Source of the DNA: FEB-22 sp003105195
GTDB lineage: Bacteria > Pseudomonadota > Alphaproteobacteria > Rhizobiales > Xanthobacteraceae
Direction of reading: 5' to 3'
Assembly: GCA_027493405.1 (NCBI GenBank)
Contig: JAOSKV010000046.1
Location: 7,066 to 71,065 of the forward strand
DNA: 64,000 bases
Shown: one piece after another, positions 27,201 through 34,722 of the stretch
Layout: each line of letters starts with the position of its first letter
Numbering within the stretch: the stretch's first letter is position 1
Translations under genes and position numbers: made by a program
Notes under the pieces: model-generated
What the model was told of the DNA's origin: nothing
Seen by the model: only the letters and a program-made list of their open reading frames with translations
Database searches by the model: none

Positions 27201-27274
27201 TCAACAAGCCCTACCGGAAGAGCGAGCTCGCCCGCAAGGTCCGGGAGGTCCTCGACACCGTCCGCGCCGCATGA
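24260..27274 (+). CDS. CHASE-PAS hybrid sensor histidine kinase
   Basis: 1004 residues from ATG 24260. The N-terminal helix (about 18-36) and a second helix near 317-340 enclose a periplasmic CHASE domain (GIQGLGFARIVPASER, WPEGERDPYTTIVYLEP), which senses small ligands. Two PAS domains follow (about 375-490 and 500-615), then HisKA with the phosphoacceptor His642 in GGIAHDFNNIL. The ATPase has NLALNARDAMP, VSDTGAGIP and GKGTGLGLSMVYGFVKQSGG. A C-terminal receiver domain carries the acceptor Asp932 in LLFTDVIMPG. No cognate regulator or output gene is adjacent, so the target is unknown. Confidence 0.94.
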   Translation: MRERTRGPVGSLRAPGMLWAALTLLACLIATTAAWYATKSTVDARARAQFDFAAARLVDAVRERVSSYGQVLWGGAGLFAASSEVTREEWRAYVQALGIEERLPGIQGLGFARIVPASEREAHIAAVRAGGFPDYTIWPEGERDPYTTIVYLEPFEWRNQRAFGYDMFSEPVRRAAMQQARDTDQAAVSGKVTLVQETNDDIQSGFLIYVPIYRAGAPLASVEQRRAALTGYVFAPFRVYDLIRLGGLARQASDAGLGLEIYDGVGVQKDALLFTSRDPSDNALASAAFVSTITESVSEHPWTFRFAALPAFTAGIDWQRPLVVLLAGLVISLLAGSVVGTLVAKRAQAVEVNRRLSVEIARQEQAERRLRQSETKFRSLFSFNPLPTFAYDARTLQFIEVNDATVAKYGYSRAELETMRITDLRPFEDVPRLLEHLGGGGRRPGRRVGEWRHMTKDGQIIDVEVTADDMELSGRQITLTVVQDITARKKAQESLIESERMARGIVETALDAFVQMDESGAVVDWNAQAERTFGFSREEAIGRQLASLIVPPAFREAHREGLARFLCTGQGSLLGTRFETEALRRDGSTVRVELAVTALRRRSGHVFNGFIRDLTEKLAADEQLRQSQKMDAVGQLTGGIAHDFNNILTVITGTIEILAEGVADRPKLAAIAQMIDEAATRGAELTQGLLAFARRQPLQPREIDVNALLGDTARLLRPTLGEQIEIGARLEPGAWHAHADPGQLSTALINLALNARDAMPAGGKLTLETGNVVLDESYGRMNPDVRPGSYVMIAVSDTGAGIPAPLLPKVFEPFFTTKETGKGTGLGLSMVYGFVKQSGGHIKIYSEEGCGTTIKVYLPRTGEAAAAGEALPVARPERGHETILVVEDDPLVRNYVVAQLASLGYATLAAGNAGEALRLVDEGAAFDLLFTDVIMPGGLNGRQLAEEVTKRRGAVKVLYTSGYTEDAIVHHGRLDPGVALLNKPYRKSELARKVREVLDTVRAA

Positions 27275-27313
27275 GGCGCGGCGACCCCCTGTCGTTTCCG
27301 CGCCGGCGTGCTG

Positions 27314-27360
27314 GCGCATGTTCCGGCGAAGCGGGCACCGGTCGCCGATAGACATGCGCC
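27314..27360. repeat. Palindromic intergenic repeat, copy E
   Basis: GGCGCATGTTCCGGCGAAGC then GGGCACCGGTCGCCGATAGA and CATGCGCC. Ends GGCGCATG and CATGCGCC are perfect inverted repeats around the shared CGAAGxGGGCACCGGT core. It lies in the gap after the kinase. Confidence 0.75.
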
Positions 27361-27495
27361 AGGCGAGAGTCTGCGGCCGCTTCCGGTCGATGGGCTGGCC
27401 AGAACCGATTCCACTCGAGGCGAAATGGCTGTAACTTCGCGCGCCGTCGCGCTGGGCGGCATGCAATCCTTCACCGATCCACTGGAGAAGACACG

Positions 27496-27846
27496 ATGAA
27501 GATCGAGCGTCACGAGGTCGGCCCGCGGATGAGCCAGGTCGTCGTCCACGGCGACACGGTCTATCTCGCCGGCGTGGTCGCGCGCGAGAACGCCGGGCGC
27601 AGCGTGACGGACCAGACCCGGGAGATCCTCGCCACCATCGACCGGCATCTCGCCAAGGCCGGCACCGACAAGAGCAAGCTGCTCTCGGCGAACATCTGGA
27701 TCACCGACATGGCCAGCTTCGCGGAGATGAATGCCGTCTGGGACGCCTGGGTGTCCCCCGGCAACACGCCCGCGCGGGCGACCGTCGAGGCACGCCTCGC
27801 CTCCCCCGACTACAAGGTCGAGATCATGGTGGTGGCGGCGCGCTGA
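27496..27846 (+). CDS. RidA family protein
   Basis: 116 residues of the YjgF/YER057c/UK114 fold, cytoplasmic trimers that usually deaminate reactive enamine/imine intermediates. Seen: VVVHGDTVYLAGVVARENAG, QTREILATIDRHLAKAGTDK, ANIWITDMASFAEMNAVW, and TPARATVEARLASPDYKVEI. The last segment has the Arg expected to bind substrate carboxylates (ARATVEARL). GGAGAAG precedes the ATG. Stand-alone gene; substrate not inferable. Confidence 0.93.
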   Translation: MKIERHEVGPRMSQVVVHGDTVYLAGVVARENAGRSVTDQTREILATIDRHLAKAGTDKSKLLSANIWITDMASFAEMNAVWDAWVSPGNTPARATVEARLASPDYKVEIMVVAAR

Positions 27847-27993
27847 CGCGCTCGGCGACGCCGCGAATCCGGCTCCGCTCGGAGCGGAATGATGGGCTGC
27901 CCGGCATCGTCGGCTTCGTTCCCGCCGGCACGCCTTGCGTCCCGCCACGCGGACGGCCCCCGACCGAGCACATCCGGTCCGGGAGGAAGCGAG

Positions 27994-29148
27994 CTATGAT
28001 CCGGCCGTCTCGAGCTGCGCGCGCACCTTGGCGCGCAGCGCGTCGATCGGCATGAGCGAGCTGCCGGTCTCGACGTGCCAGAAGGTCCAGCCGTTGCAGG
28101 CCTCGAGGCCCTGCGCGGCCGCGCCGACCCGGTGGATCGAGCCGACCATGCTCGAGCCCGGCCCGTTCGCGAGCGCCACCGCGCCGTCGGCGCGCACCAG
28201 CGCCTTGTGGCGACGCTTGGCGTCCACCAGCCGGGTGCCGGGCGCGATCAGGCCGCGCTCGACCAGGGCCGCGAACGGCACCCGCGGCGCCTCGCGCGCG
28301 GTCATGAACGGCGCCAGCGTCGCCTCCGGGAGCGGGTCGACGACGGCGATGCGCGCCTCGGCCGCTGCGGCATAGGCGGCATCGCGTTCGATGCCGATGA
28401 ACCGCCGGCCGAGGCGCTTCGCCGCGGCGCCGGTCGTGCCGGTGCCGCTGAAAGGATCGAGCACGAGGTCGCCCGGGCGCGAGGATGCGAGGATCACGCG
28501 CGCGAGCAGGGCCTCGGGCTTCTGGGTCGGGTGCAGCTTCTTGCCGTCGGCGCCCTTGAGGCGCTCCTCGCCGGTGCACAGCGGCAGCGTCCAGTCCGAG
28601 CGGGCCTGCACGTCCTCGTTGCCGGCCTTGAGCGCCTCGTAGTTGAAGGTATAGCCCTTGCCGCCGGGCTCGCGCGCCGCCCAGATCATGGTCTCGTGGG
28701 CATTGGTGAAGCGGCGGCCGCGGAAGTTCGGCATCGGGTTGGTCTTGCGCCACACCACGTCGTTGAGGATCCAGAAGCCGAGATCCTGGAGGATGGCGCC
28801 GACCCGGAAGATGTTGTGATAGGAGCCGATCACCCAGAGGGTGGCGGACGGCTTCATCAGCCGGCGGCAGGCGAGGAGCCAGGCGCGGGTGAAGTCGTCA
28901 TAGGCTGCGAAGCTCTCGAACTTGTCCCAGTCGTCGTCGACCGCGTCGACGCGGCTGTCGTCGGGGCGCTTGAGGTCGCCCTGGAGCTGCAGATTGTAGG
29001 GCGGGTCCGCGAACACGAGGTCGACGGAAGCCGGCGGCAGCGCCGCCATGGCGGCGACGCAATCGCCGACCAGGATGCGCGCGGTTTCGGACGGGGCGGG
29101 AGACTGGCGGGGCGCCCGACGAGGCGCCCCGCGACGCGACACACGCAT
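27994..29148 (-). CDS. ccrM: CcrM-type adenine DNA methyltransferase (GANTC)
   Basis: 384 residues of the beta-class N6-adenine methyltransferases that modify GANTC and control the cell cycle in Alphaproteobacteria. DPPYNLQLQGDL (catalytic DPPY at 48-51) precedes the SAM motif DPFSGTGTTGAAAKRLGR. Between them are WVIGSYHNIFRVG and NFRGRRFTNAHETMIWA, conserved in CcrM. The C-terminal 90 residues (GTRLVDAKRRHKALVRADG, NGWTFWHVE) are the restriction-adenine-methylase-associated domain typical of CcrM. A GANTC site touches the start codon. Confidence 0.96.
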   Translation of the reverse strand: MRVSRRGAPRRAPRQSPAPSETARILVGDCVAAMAALPPASVDLVFADPPYNLQLQGDLKRPDDSRVDAVDDDWDKFESFAAYDDFTRAWLLACRRLMKPSATLWVIGSYHNIFRVGAILQDLGFWILNDVVWRKTNPMPNFRGRRFTNAHETMIWAAREPGGKGYTFNYEALKAGNEDVQARSDWTLPLCTGEERLKGADGKKLHPTQKPEALLARVILASSRPGDLVLDPFSGTGTTGAAAKRLGRRFIGIERDAAYAAAAEARIAVVDPLPEATLAPFMTAREAPRVPFAALVERGLIAPGTRLVDAKRRHKALVRADGAVALANGPGSSMVGSIHRVGAAAQGLEACNGWTFWHVETGSSLMPIDALRAKVRAQLETAGS

Positions 29149-29153
29149 GACTC
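29149..29153 (-). promoter_or_regulatory. GANTC site immediately before ccrM
   Basis: GACTC directly abuts the ATG of ccrM. In Caulobacter, ccrM transcription responds to the methylation state of GANTC sites in its own leader. The motif is short, so chance occurrence is possible. The 203-base gap to the divergent metallopeptidase gene is AT-rich and holds a perfect inverted repeat GAAATTT-T-AAATTTC at 29247-29261. Confidence 0.4.
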
Positions 29154-29351
29154 TTGATCACTCGGGTACGCGGTCGGCGACGCGATGACCTGACAACCGA
29201 CGCCGGGATCATGGGTGGCCAAGGTAAAAAACGACTTAAATCCCTGGAAATTTTAAATTTCTGCATTAAGCCTTCGGCAACCAAATGAATTCTCGCCGAT
29301 TGTTGTAGGCTTGCGCGAGCATCGCCGGCTTGCCGGCCGAGGAGGGGTGAA

Positions 29352-30299
29352 ATGCGCTGGGACGACTTTCGCCGCAGCGACAATGTCGAGGACCGTCGCG
29401 ACGGCGGCCACGAAGGCGGCGGCGGCTTCCGCATGCCGATGGGCGGCGGCGGGCTCGGCATCGGCACGATCGTCGTGCTCGGCCTGATCGGCTGGGCGCT
29501 CGGCATCGATCCGCGGCTCCTGATCGGCGGCGCCGAGATTCTCACCGGCGGGCGCGGCGGCGGCTACGAGCAGCCCTACGCGCCGGAGCCCCGCTCCCAG
29601 CCGCAGCAGCGCACCGGCAAGGCGGGCGCGCCGAGCGACCAGGTCGGCCAGTTCGTCGCCGCGGTGCTGGGCGAGACCGAGGACCGCTGGCGCGAGATCT
29701 TCCAGCAGGCCGGCCAGCGCTATCGCGAGCCGCGCCTCGTGCTGTTCGCGGGCGCGACGCGCACCGATGCCTGCGGCGTCGCCCAGTCGGCCATGGGGCC
29801 GTTCTACTGCCCGGGCGAGAACCGCATCTATCTCGATACCACGTTCTTCCGCGACATCGAGCGGCGCTTCCGCGGCTGCGACGTCGGCTCCAAGGCGTGC
29901 CAGTTCGCCCAGGCCTATGTGATCTCTCACGAGGTCGGGCACCACGTGCAGAACCAGCTCGGCATTCTCGGCAAGGTGCAGCAGGCCCAGCGCGGCCTGA
30001 GCCGCACCGAGGCGAACCGGCTGCAGGTGAAGGTCGAGCTGCAGGCCGACTGCTTCGCGGGCGTCTGGGCGAACCGCTCGGAGCAGAAATGGAAGTTCAT
30101 CGAGCCCGGCGACATCGAGGCCGCCATGCGCACCGCCGCCGCCATCGGCGACGACCGGCTGCAGAAGCAGTCGCAGGGCTACGTGATCCCCGACAGCTTC
30201 ACCCACGGCTCGTCCGAGCAGCGCCAGCGCTGGTTCACGATCGGCCTCAAGAACGGCTCGGTGCAGAGCTGCAACACCTTCAACGCCGCCCAGCTCTGA
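29352..30299 (+). CDS. Neutral zinc metallopeptidase (YpfJ family)
   Basis: 315 residues. A Gly-rich leader, one membrane helix (about 36-50, IGTIVVLGLIGWALG), a linker, then the zincin domain with HEVGHH at 193-198 and LQVKVELQADCFAGVWAN carrying the third ligand. Further family marks are FYCPGENRIYLDTTFF and HGSSEQRQRWFTIGL. Peptidase activity of this family is inferred from the motif and its physiological substrate is unknown. Transcribed divergently from ccrM. Confidence 0.94.
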   Translation: MRWDDFRRSDNVEDRRDGGHEGGGGFRMPMGGGGLGIGTIVVLGLIGWALGIDPRLLIGGAEILTGGRGGGYEQPYAPEPRSQPQQRTGKAGAPSDQVGQFVAAVLGETEDRWREIFQQAGQRYREPRLVLFAGATRTDACGVAQSAMGPFYCPGENRIYLDTTFFRDIERRFRGCDVGSKACQFAQAYVISHEVGHHVQNQLGILGKVQQAQRGLSRTEANRLQVKVELQADCFAGVWANRSEQKWKFIEPGDIEAAMRTAAAIGDDRLQKQSQGYVIPDSFTHGSSEQRQRWFTIGLKNGSVQSCNTFNAAQL

Positions 30300-30316
30300 C
30301 CCGCGGAGCTCGACCC

Positions 30317-30880
30317 ATGCCCGGCATCGACCAGAGCAAGCCCTTCGTCCCGCTCAGGATCGCGGTGCTGACCGTGTCGGACACCCGCGCGCTCGCCGAC
30401 GACAAGTCCGGGGCCACCCTGGTCGAGCGCATCGAGAAGGCCGGCCACGCGCTGGCGGCGCGCGCCATCGTGACCGACGACGTCGAGAGGATCCGGGCGC
30501 AGGTGAAGGCCTGGATCGCCGATCCCGCGGTCGACGTCGTCGTTTCCACGGGCGGCACCGGATTCACGGGCCGCGACGTGACGCCCGAGGCCGTGGAGCC
30601 GCTGTTCGAGAAGCGCATGGACGGCTTCGCCACCCTGTTCCTGCTCGTCAGCCATGCCAAGATCGGCACCTCGGCGATCCAGACCCGCGCCACCGCGGGC
30701 GTGGCCGGCGCGACCTACATCTTCTGCCTGCCGGGCTCGCCCGGCGCCTGCCGCGACGCCTGGGACGAGATCCTGGTGCATCAGCTCGACTACCGCTACC
30801 GGCCCTGCAACTTCGTCGAGATCATGCCGCGGCTCGACGAGCACCTGCGCCGCCAAAAGGCGCAGGGCGCGACCGTGTGA
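30317..30880 (+). CDS. moaB: Molybdenum cofactor biosynthesis protein B
   Basis: 187 residues of the MogA/MoaB fold, which adenylates molybdopterin during cofactor synthesis. Motifs: IAVLTVSDTRALADDKSG, VVVSTGGTGFTGRDVTPEAV, and FCLPGSPGACRDAWDEIL. It begins 17 bases after the metallopeptidase stop, so the two may share a transcript. No other moa/moe genes are in the window. Confidence 0.94.
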   Translation: MPGIDQSKPFVPLRIAVLTVSDTRALADDKSGATLVERIEKAGHALAARAIVTDDVERIRAQVKAWIADPAVDVVVSTGGTGFTGRDVTPEAVEPLFEKRMDGFATLFLLVSHAKIGTSAIQTRATAGVAGATYIFCLPGSPGACRDAWDEILVHQLDYRYRPCNFVEIMPRLDEHLRRQKAQGATV

Positions 30881-31046
30881 ATCGACGCGGGCTCCGCGCG
30901 CAGCAAGTCCATATCGCCGCACCGTCCGCGGGACGCGTGCCGCGCCCCGCGCTCCGACACAACAATGCCACCGTGATCTGATGTCCTCGCGGCTTGCCGA
31001 GAAGGGACAACCGTACGGCTGTTTCACGAGCCAAGAGGAGCCTTCT

Positions 31047-31487
31047 ATGTGCGACTACAGCCTCCATCATGTAGCGACGCGACCCGCCCGGGTCGGCGAC
31101 AAGCTCGTGTCCTCGAGCTTCCCGAACTCGATCACGCGGGGCTTCACCGCGGTCGGCGATCCCCATGTCGCGGTGTGCCTGATGCCCGGCACCGAGATCG
31201 CGTTCGAGCGCGAGGTCGAGTGCGAGCCGACGCTGGGCTTCCTGCCGAAGCGCAAAGTCGGGGAGAGGGTGGCCCGCTTCCGTCAGGTGGACCTCGACCA
31301 TCCCGGCGTGCACCACGACGCGCTGGAGTTTCCCAATGGGCAGGTCGTGCTGCTGACCCGGATCTGCGAAGGCCAGCACGCCACGGTGCTGCAGCTGCCG
31401 GCGACCGCCCAAGGCGAGCATGCCGCGGGACGCGCCGCAGAGCCCGCCCGCGCCGAGGAGCAGGCGCAGGATCCGATCGCGGTGTGA
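31047..31487 (+). CDS. Conserved hypothetical protein (MCDYSLHH type)
   Basis: 146 residues beginning MCDYSLHHVATRPARVGDKL. Then come FPNSITRGFTAVGDPHVAVC, a Glu/Arg-rich part (FEREVECEPTLGFLPKRK), RVARFRQVDLDHPGVHHDAL and a low-complexity Ala/Glu end. AGAGGAG lies six bases before the ATG. Proteins with this MCDYSLH start are common in Bradyrhizobium relatives; no domain of known function is visible and there is no signal peptide. The His and Cys residues could bind metal, but this is a guess. Confidence 0.8.
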   Translation: MCDYSLHHVATRPARVGDKLVSSSFPNSITRGFTAVGDPHVAVCLMPGTEIAFEREVECEPTLGFLPKRKVGERVARFRQVDLDHPGVHHDALEFPNGQVVLLTRICEGQHATVLQLPATAQGEHAAGRAAEPARAEEQAQDPIAV

Positions 31488-31540
31488 GCGTCGCGCCGTG
31501 ACGCCACGGCGAGCCATCGGGACTCCGATGGCTCGTCGGG

Positions 31541-32128
31541 TCATCTTGTCGCTCGATTCCCCCAGGCGAGGGCGACGGCGCCGGTGCGCAGGAGCACGAT
31601 CCGTCGCCGGCCGATGCGGCGGAGCAGATCGGCCTCGGGCTCCGCCACGTCGGCGCGGTGCCCGCCCAGGGCCTGATAGGTCTGCTTGGCGATGATCAGC
31701 CCCTGGTCCGGGCGCGCCCGGCCGCCGAGCGCCAGCTTGAGCAGCCCGAGCGTCTCGGCCAGGACCGAGCCGGTGCCGGCCTGCGCGGGGCGGAAGACGG
31801 CCGCCGGGGCCGCGGCGCCCGCCTCGGCGACGAAGCGCATCACCTCGTCGACCCAGCCGGCGTCCGGCACGACGCCGGGCCGCAGGAACATGAGCCAGGG
31901 GGCGCGCGCGGCCTGGGCGGCCCGACGCAGCCGGTCGCCGAGCGGCCCCGGCGAGACCATCATCTCGCAGCCCGCCACGTCGGCCACCGCCGCGGTCTGG
32001 TCGTGCGAGCCCGCATCCGCGATGATCACCTCGCGCACCGCGCCGGCCGCGGCGCCCGCCACCAGCGCTGCCAGCGTCGGCACCAGCGCGCGCTCCGATT
32101 CGTCCGTCGCGATCACCACGCTCAGCAT
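31541..32128 (-). CDS. Short glycosyltransferase family 2-like protein
   Basis: 195 residues starting MLSVVIATDESERALVPTLA, the first strand of a GT-A fold. VREVIIADAGSHDQTAAVAD follows and corresponds to the nucleotide-sugar pocket, then PWLMFLRPGVVPDAGWVDEV near the usual DxD position, and LIIAKQTYQALGGHR. It is short and the DxD motif itself is not clear, so catalytic activity is uncertain. ATG 32128 was taken because it starts the conserved strand. It is convergent with the preceding gene and divergent from the radical SAM gene. Confidence 0.78.
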   Translation of the reverse strand: MLSVVIATDESERALVPTLAALVAGAAAGAVREVIIADAGSHDQTAAVADVAGCEMMVSPGPLGDRLRRAAQAARAPWLMFLRPGVVPDAGWVDEVMRFVAEAGAAAPAAVFRPAQAGTGSVLAETLGLLKLALGGRARPDQGLIIAKQTYQALGGHRADVAEPEADLLRRIGRRRIVLLRTGAVALAWGNRATR

Positions 32129-32243
32129 GCCGCAAGCTACCCCCGCGGTGCAGCATATCATGGCGCCCCGTCGGGGAACCAAGGAAACTCATTCCGGATC
32201 AGAACGTTAGTATGGAGGCACCGGGCCCTCGCGGCAAAACATC

Positions 32244-32258
32244 GTTCTTGTTTTGTTC
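32244..32258 (+). promoter_or_regulatory. Putative LexA/SOS box
   Basis: GTTC TTGTTTT GTTC: an exact match to the alphaproteobacterial LexA operator GTTC-N7-GTTC, located 24 bases before the ATG of the SplB-like radical SAM gene. The TTGTTTT spacer resembles known sites ahead of recA and lexA in Rhizobiales. Confidence 0.7.
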
Positions 32259-32282
32259 GCGGCGATCCGTTAACGTTCGGCC

Positions 32283-33090
32283 ATGGCACCTTCATCGGCA
32301 GCACGAACGACCGTTCCGCGGCGCCCGCCGGTGCCAGCGCCCTCCGTGGCGCCGGCGGGCGAATTCCTCGGCACCGGCGTCGAGCGCGAGCGCCGCCGCG
32401 GGCGCGGCGCCGTCTCCAATGCCTCCGGGCGCTACGAGCCGATCGCGCGCATCGCCTTCGACGACGGCTGGCGCAGCATCGAGGAGCTCCCGCCCTTCGC
32501 GACCACGGTCACCGAGGAGAAGCCGCGCAAGATCGTCACGCGCAACGAGTCGCCCGACATCAGCTTCGACCGCTCGATCAATCCCTATCGCGGCTGCGAG
32601 CACGGCTGCGTCTATTGCTTCGCGCGGCCGACCCACGCCTATATGGGCCTCTCCGCCGGCCTCGACTTCGAGTCGAAGCTGTTCGCCAAGCCCGAGGCGC
32701 CCGCGCTGCTCGAGCGCGAGCTCTCCTCGCCGGGTTACGAGCCGCGCGTGATCGCGATGGGGACCAACACGGACCCCTATCAGCCGATCGAGCGCCGCTA
32801 CGAGACCACGCGCCGGATCCTGGAGGTGCTCGATCGCGCGGGCCATCCGGTCGGCATCGTCACCAAGTCGGTGCTGATCCTGCGCGACCTCGACATCCTC
32901 TCGCGCATGGCGCGCCGCAACCTCGTCAAGGTCGCGCTCTCGGTGACCACGCTCGACGGCAAGCTCGCGCGTACCATGGAGCCGCGCGCCGCGACGCCGG
33001 CGCGCCGCCTCGATGCGCTGCGGCGCCTCGCCGACGCCGGCGTGCCGACGACCGTGATGGTCGCGCCCGTGATCCCGCCCCTCAACGACC
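32283..33090 (+). pseudogene. PA0069 family radical SAM protein (SplB/COG1533-like), 3' truncated
   Basis: About 269 residues are normal. VTRNESPDISFDRSINPYRG leads into CEHGCVYCFARP, whose CxxxCxxC cysteines hold the iron-sulfur cluster. GYEPRVIAMGTNTDPYQPIE, VGIVTKSVLILRDLDIL and VPTTVMVAPVIPPLNDH follow. The family is related to spore photoproduct lyase. After PPLNDH (about 33090) the expected C-terminal third is absent and unrelated sequence follows, although the frame stays open to 33416. A SOS box lies just upstream, supporting a DNA-repair role. The truncation may be an assembly join. Confidence 0.88.
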
Positions 33091-33796
33091 ACCGTGAGAT
33101 GGCGACCGGCACCCGCGCTTTCCTGCAGACGGGCGGGCAGCCGCTGAGCGCATCGGTGCAGGCCCGCGCCGGGCTGCGCGATCTGGGCGTCATCGACAAC
33201 GCCGCGGTCGTGCGCGTCGAGGCGGCCCCTCGGATGCGCTGGGGTAACTGCGCAAGCTCCGCGGCCGCGACGACGCGAGCGATACGGCGCGCAACGGCAT
33301 CGAGTTCCGCTGGTCACCGCCCGGCATTGCAGGCGCTACCTCGGCCTGTCTCAGCTACAGCGTTTGGTTCCCTGACAAATTCGCCTTCGGTGGCGGTGGC
33401 GTGCTGCCGGGCGTGATTGGCGGCGTGCCGGCAACGCAAAAGCTGCCGGCAGCGAGCGATCAATTATCGATCACTCCTCAATGGGACTACGAGGGCAAGC
33501 CTGTGCTTGCGGCAACCGTCGGCGGTGGCGACGTCCGCCGCATGCTCGGCAGCGAAACGCCATTGCCGACCGAGCGGTGGATCCCGGTGCAGCAGGAGGT
33601 CATCCTCAACGCGCCGGGTCAGGCGAACGGCGTCGCGCGACTGTGGATCGACGGCACGCTGATCGTGGACGATCAGGGCCTGCAGCTGCGCAAGGATGCC
33701 AAAGCGGTGCTAGCCGGCGGTCATCGCGGCCGGCTACAGCGCGCGCCGCCCGGCCGGGATGCTGCGTTCTCGCCGTTCGAGATCGCCTGGCGCTAG
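33091..33796 (+). pseudogene. Polysaccharide lyase-like fragment, frameshifted
   Basis: Reading across frames gives one beta-sandwich protein with no start: RAFLQTGGQPLSASVQARAG, LGVIDNAAVVRVE, (break near 33240) RGRDDASDTARNGIEFRW, LSYSVWFPDKFAFGGGGVLP then GVIGG, WIPVQQEVILNAPGQANG, ARLWIDGTLIVDD. The YSVWFPDxFxFxxGGxLPGxxGG pattern resembles PL14-type alginate lyases and related lectin-fold proteins. Breaks: near 33240 (in-frame TAA 33245), an extra G near 33717 and a missing base near 33770; the true C-terminus SPFEIAWR then ends at 33796. It is fused onto the radical SAM gene. Substrate unknown. Confidence 0.6.
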
Positions 33797-33886
33797 GCGC
33801 GACGGCGACACTTCCCAGTCGGCCCTCCGCTCCCATAGGAGCCGACGGCTGGCGCCTGCGTAGCGCCGACCGGCGGGGAGACGAGC

Positions 33887-34610
33887 ATGCGAAATGCGTT
33901 TGGCTTTTTGCTCCGCAACGCGGGGGGCGGCATTCCGACCGGCCCGGTGGCTGGCGACGCGGATGAAGCGCTGCTCGATTCTTATTCTCGCGCCGTGGTC
34001 GATGCGGTCGACAGCGTGGCCCTGCCGTCGTGCATGTCGAGATCGCCGGCCTTCGCCAGGGGCGGCGCGCCGATGGCACGGGGTCGGGCGTCGTCGCTCG
34101 CCCGACGGGCTCATTTGACCAACAATCATGTCATCGACGGCGCGCGCGAGATCGCCATATCGACGTCCGATGGGCGCAAGTTCGGCGCGCGCGCACTCGG
34201 CCGCGATCCGGACACGGACCTGGCGGTGCTGCGTGGCGAGACGGGGGACGCTGCCCGCGGCGCATCGCCAATTCAGGCGGTACGCCCAGGGCAGATCGCC
34301 ATTGCCATCGGCAATCCGCTTTCCAGTCGACGGTTACGGCCGGCATGTCAGCGCGTCGGACGCTGCTGCGCGCCCAGAACGGCCGGCTCATCGGGAATCA
34401 TACAGCGACGCGCGCTCACCGACCCGGTGGCCTGCCAATTCCGCGGTAGGTGATCGGATCAACACGGCGTCATCATGGGCGCGCAAGGCATCTGCTTCTC
34501 CGTGTAACACGGCGCTGCATGCTGACGCAAATCTGCTCACAGCGCATCATCGGGTCGTCGCCGAGCAGGTGCCGCTGCCGGGCGCGTTGCTTATGCGGCC
34601 GGTCACGGTT
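33887..34610 (+). pseudogene. HtrA/DegP-like serine protease, heavily frameshifted
   Basis: From ATG 33887 (GGGGAG upstream) the sequence reads MRNAFGFLLRN, DADEALLDSYSRAVVDAVDS, then across frames VHVEIAGLRQGRRADGTGSG, LTNNHVIDGAREIAISTSDG (catalytic His), GRDPDTDLAVLRGETGDA (Asp) and VRPGQIAIAIGNPL. The catalytic GNSGGPL codons are damaged near 34420, where CCGGTGGCC remains. Later pieces (INTA, MGAQGICFSV, VPLPGALL) are each in different frames. At least five indels in about 700 bases. No PDZ domain is seen. Either a decayed gene or poorly called sequence. Confidence 0.72.
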
Positions 34611-34722
34611 CACCGGGCCCGCCGTGCCGTGACGTCGGGTCATCCGGCTGCTTGTCCCCGTCCTTCACAGGGGGCGATCGCCGCGATTGACTTGCGATCG
34701 CGGGCGCGCAGGATCGCGGCCC

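Noticed and set aside
24101..27466. A 1121-codon open frame opposite the hybrid histidine kinase
   Set aside because: It is a long antisense frame produced by high GC at codon position three; its translation has no recognisable domain and the sense strand encodes a complete kinase.
29236..29269. CtrA box between ccrM and the metallopeptidase
   Set aside because: TTAA motifs occur at 29236, 29253 and 29266 but none is spaced by seven bases.
33401..33796. Independent small gene starting at GTG 33401
   Set aside because: The translation continues upstream in the same frame as lyase sequence (IEFRW ... LSYSVWFPDKF), so the GTG is internal to a broken longer gene.
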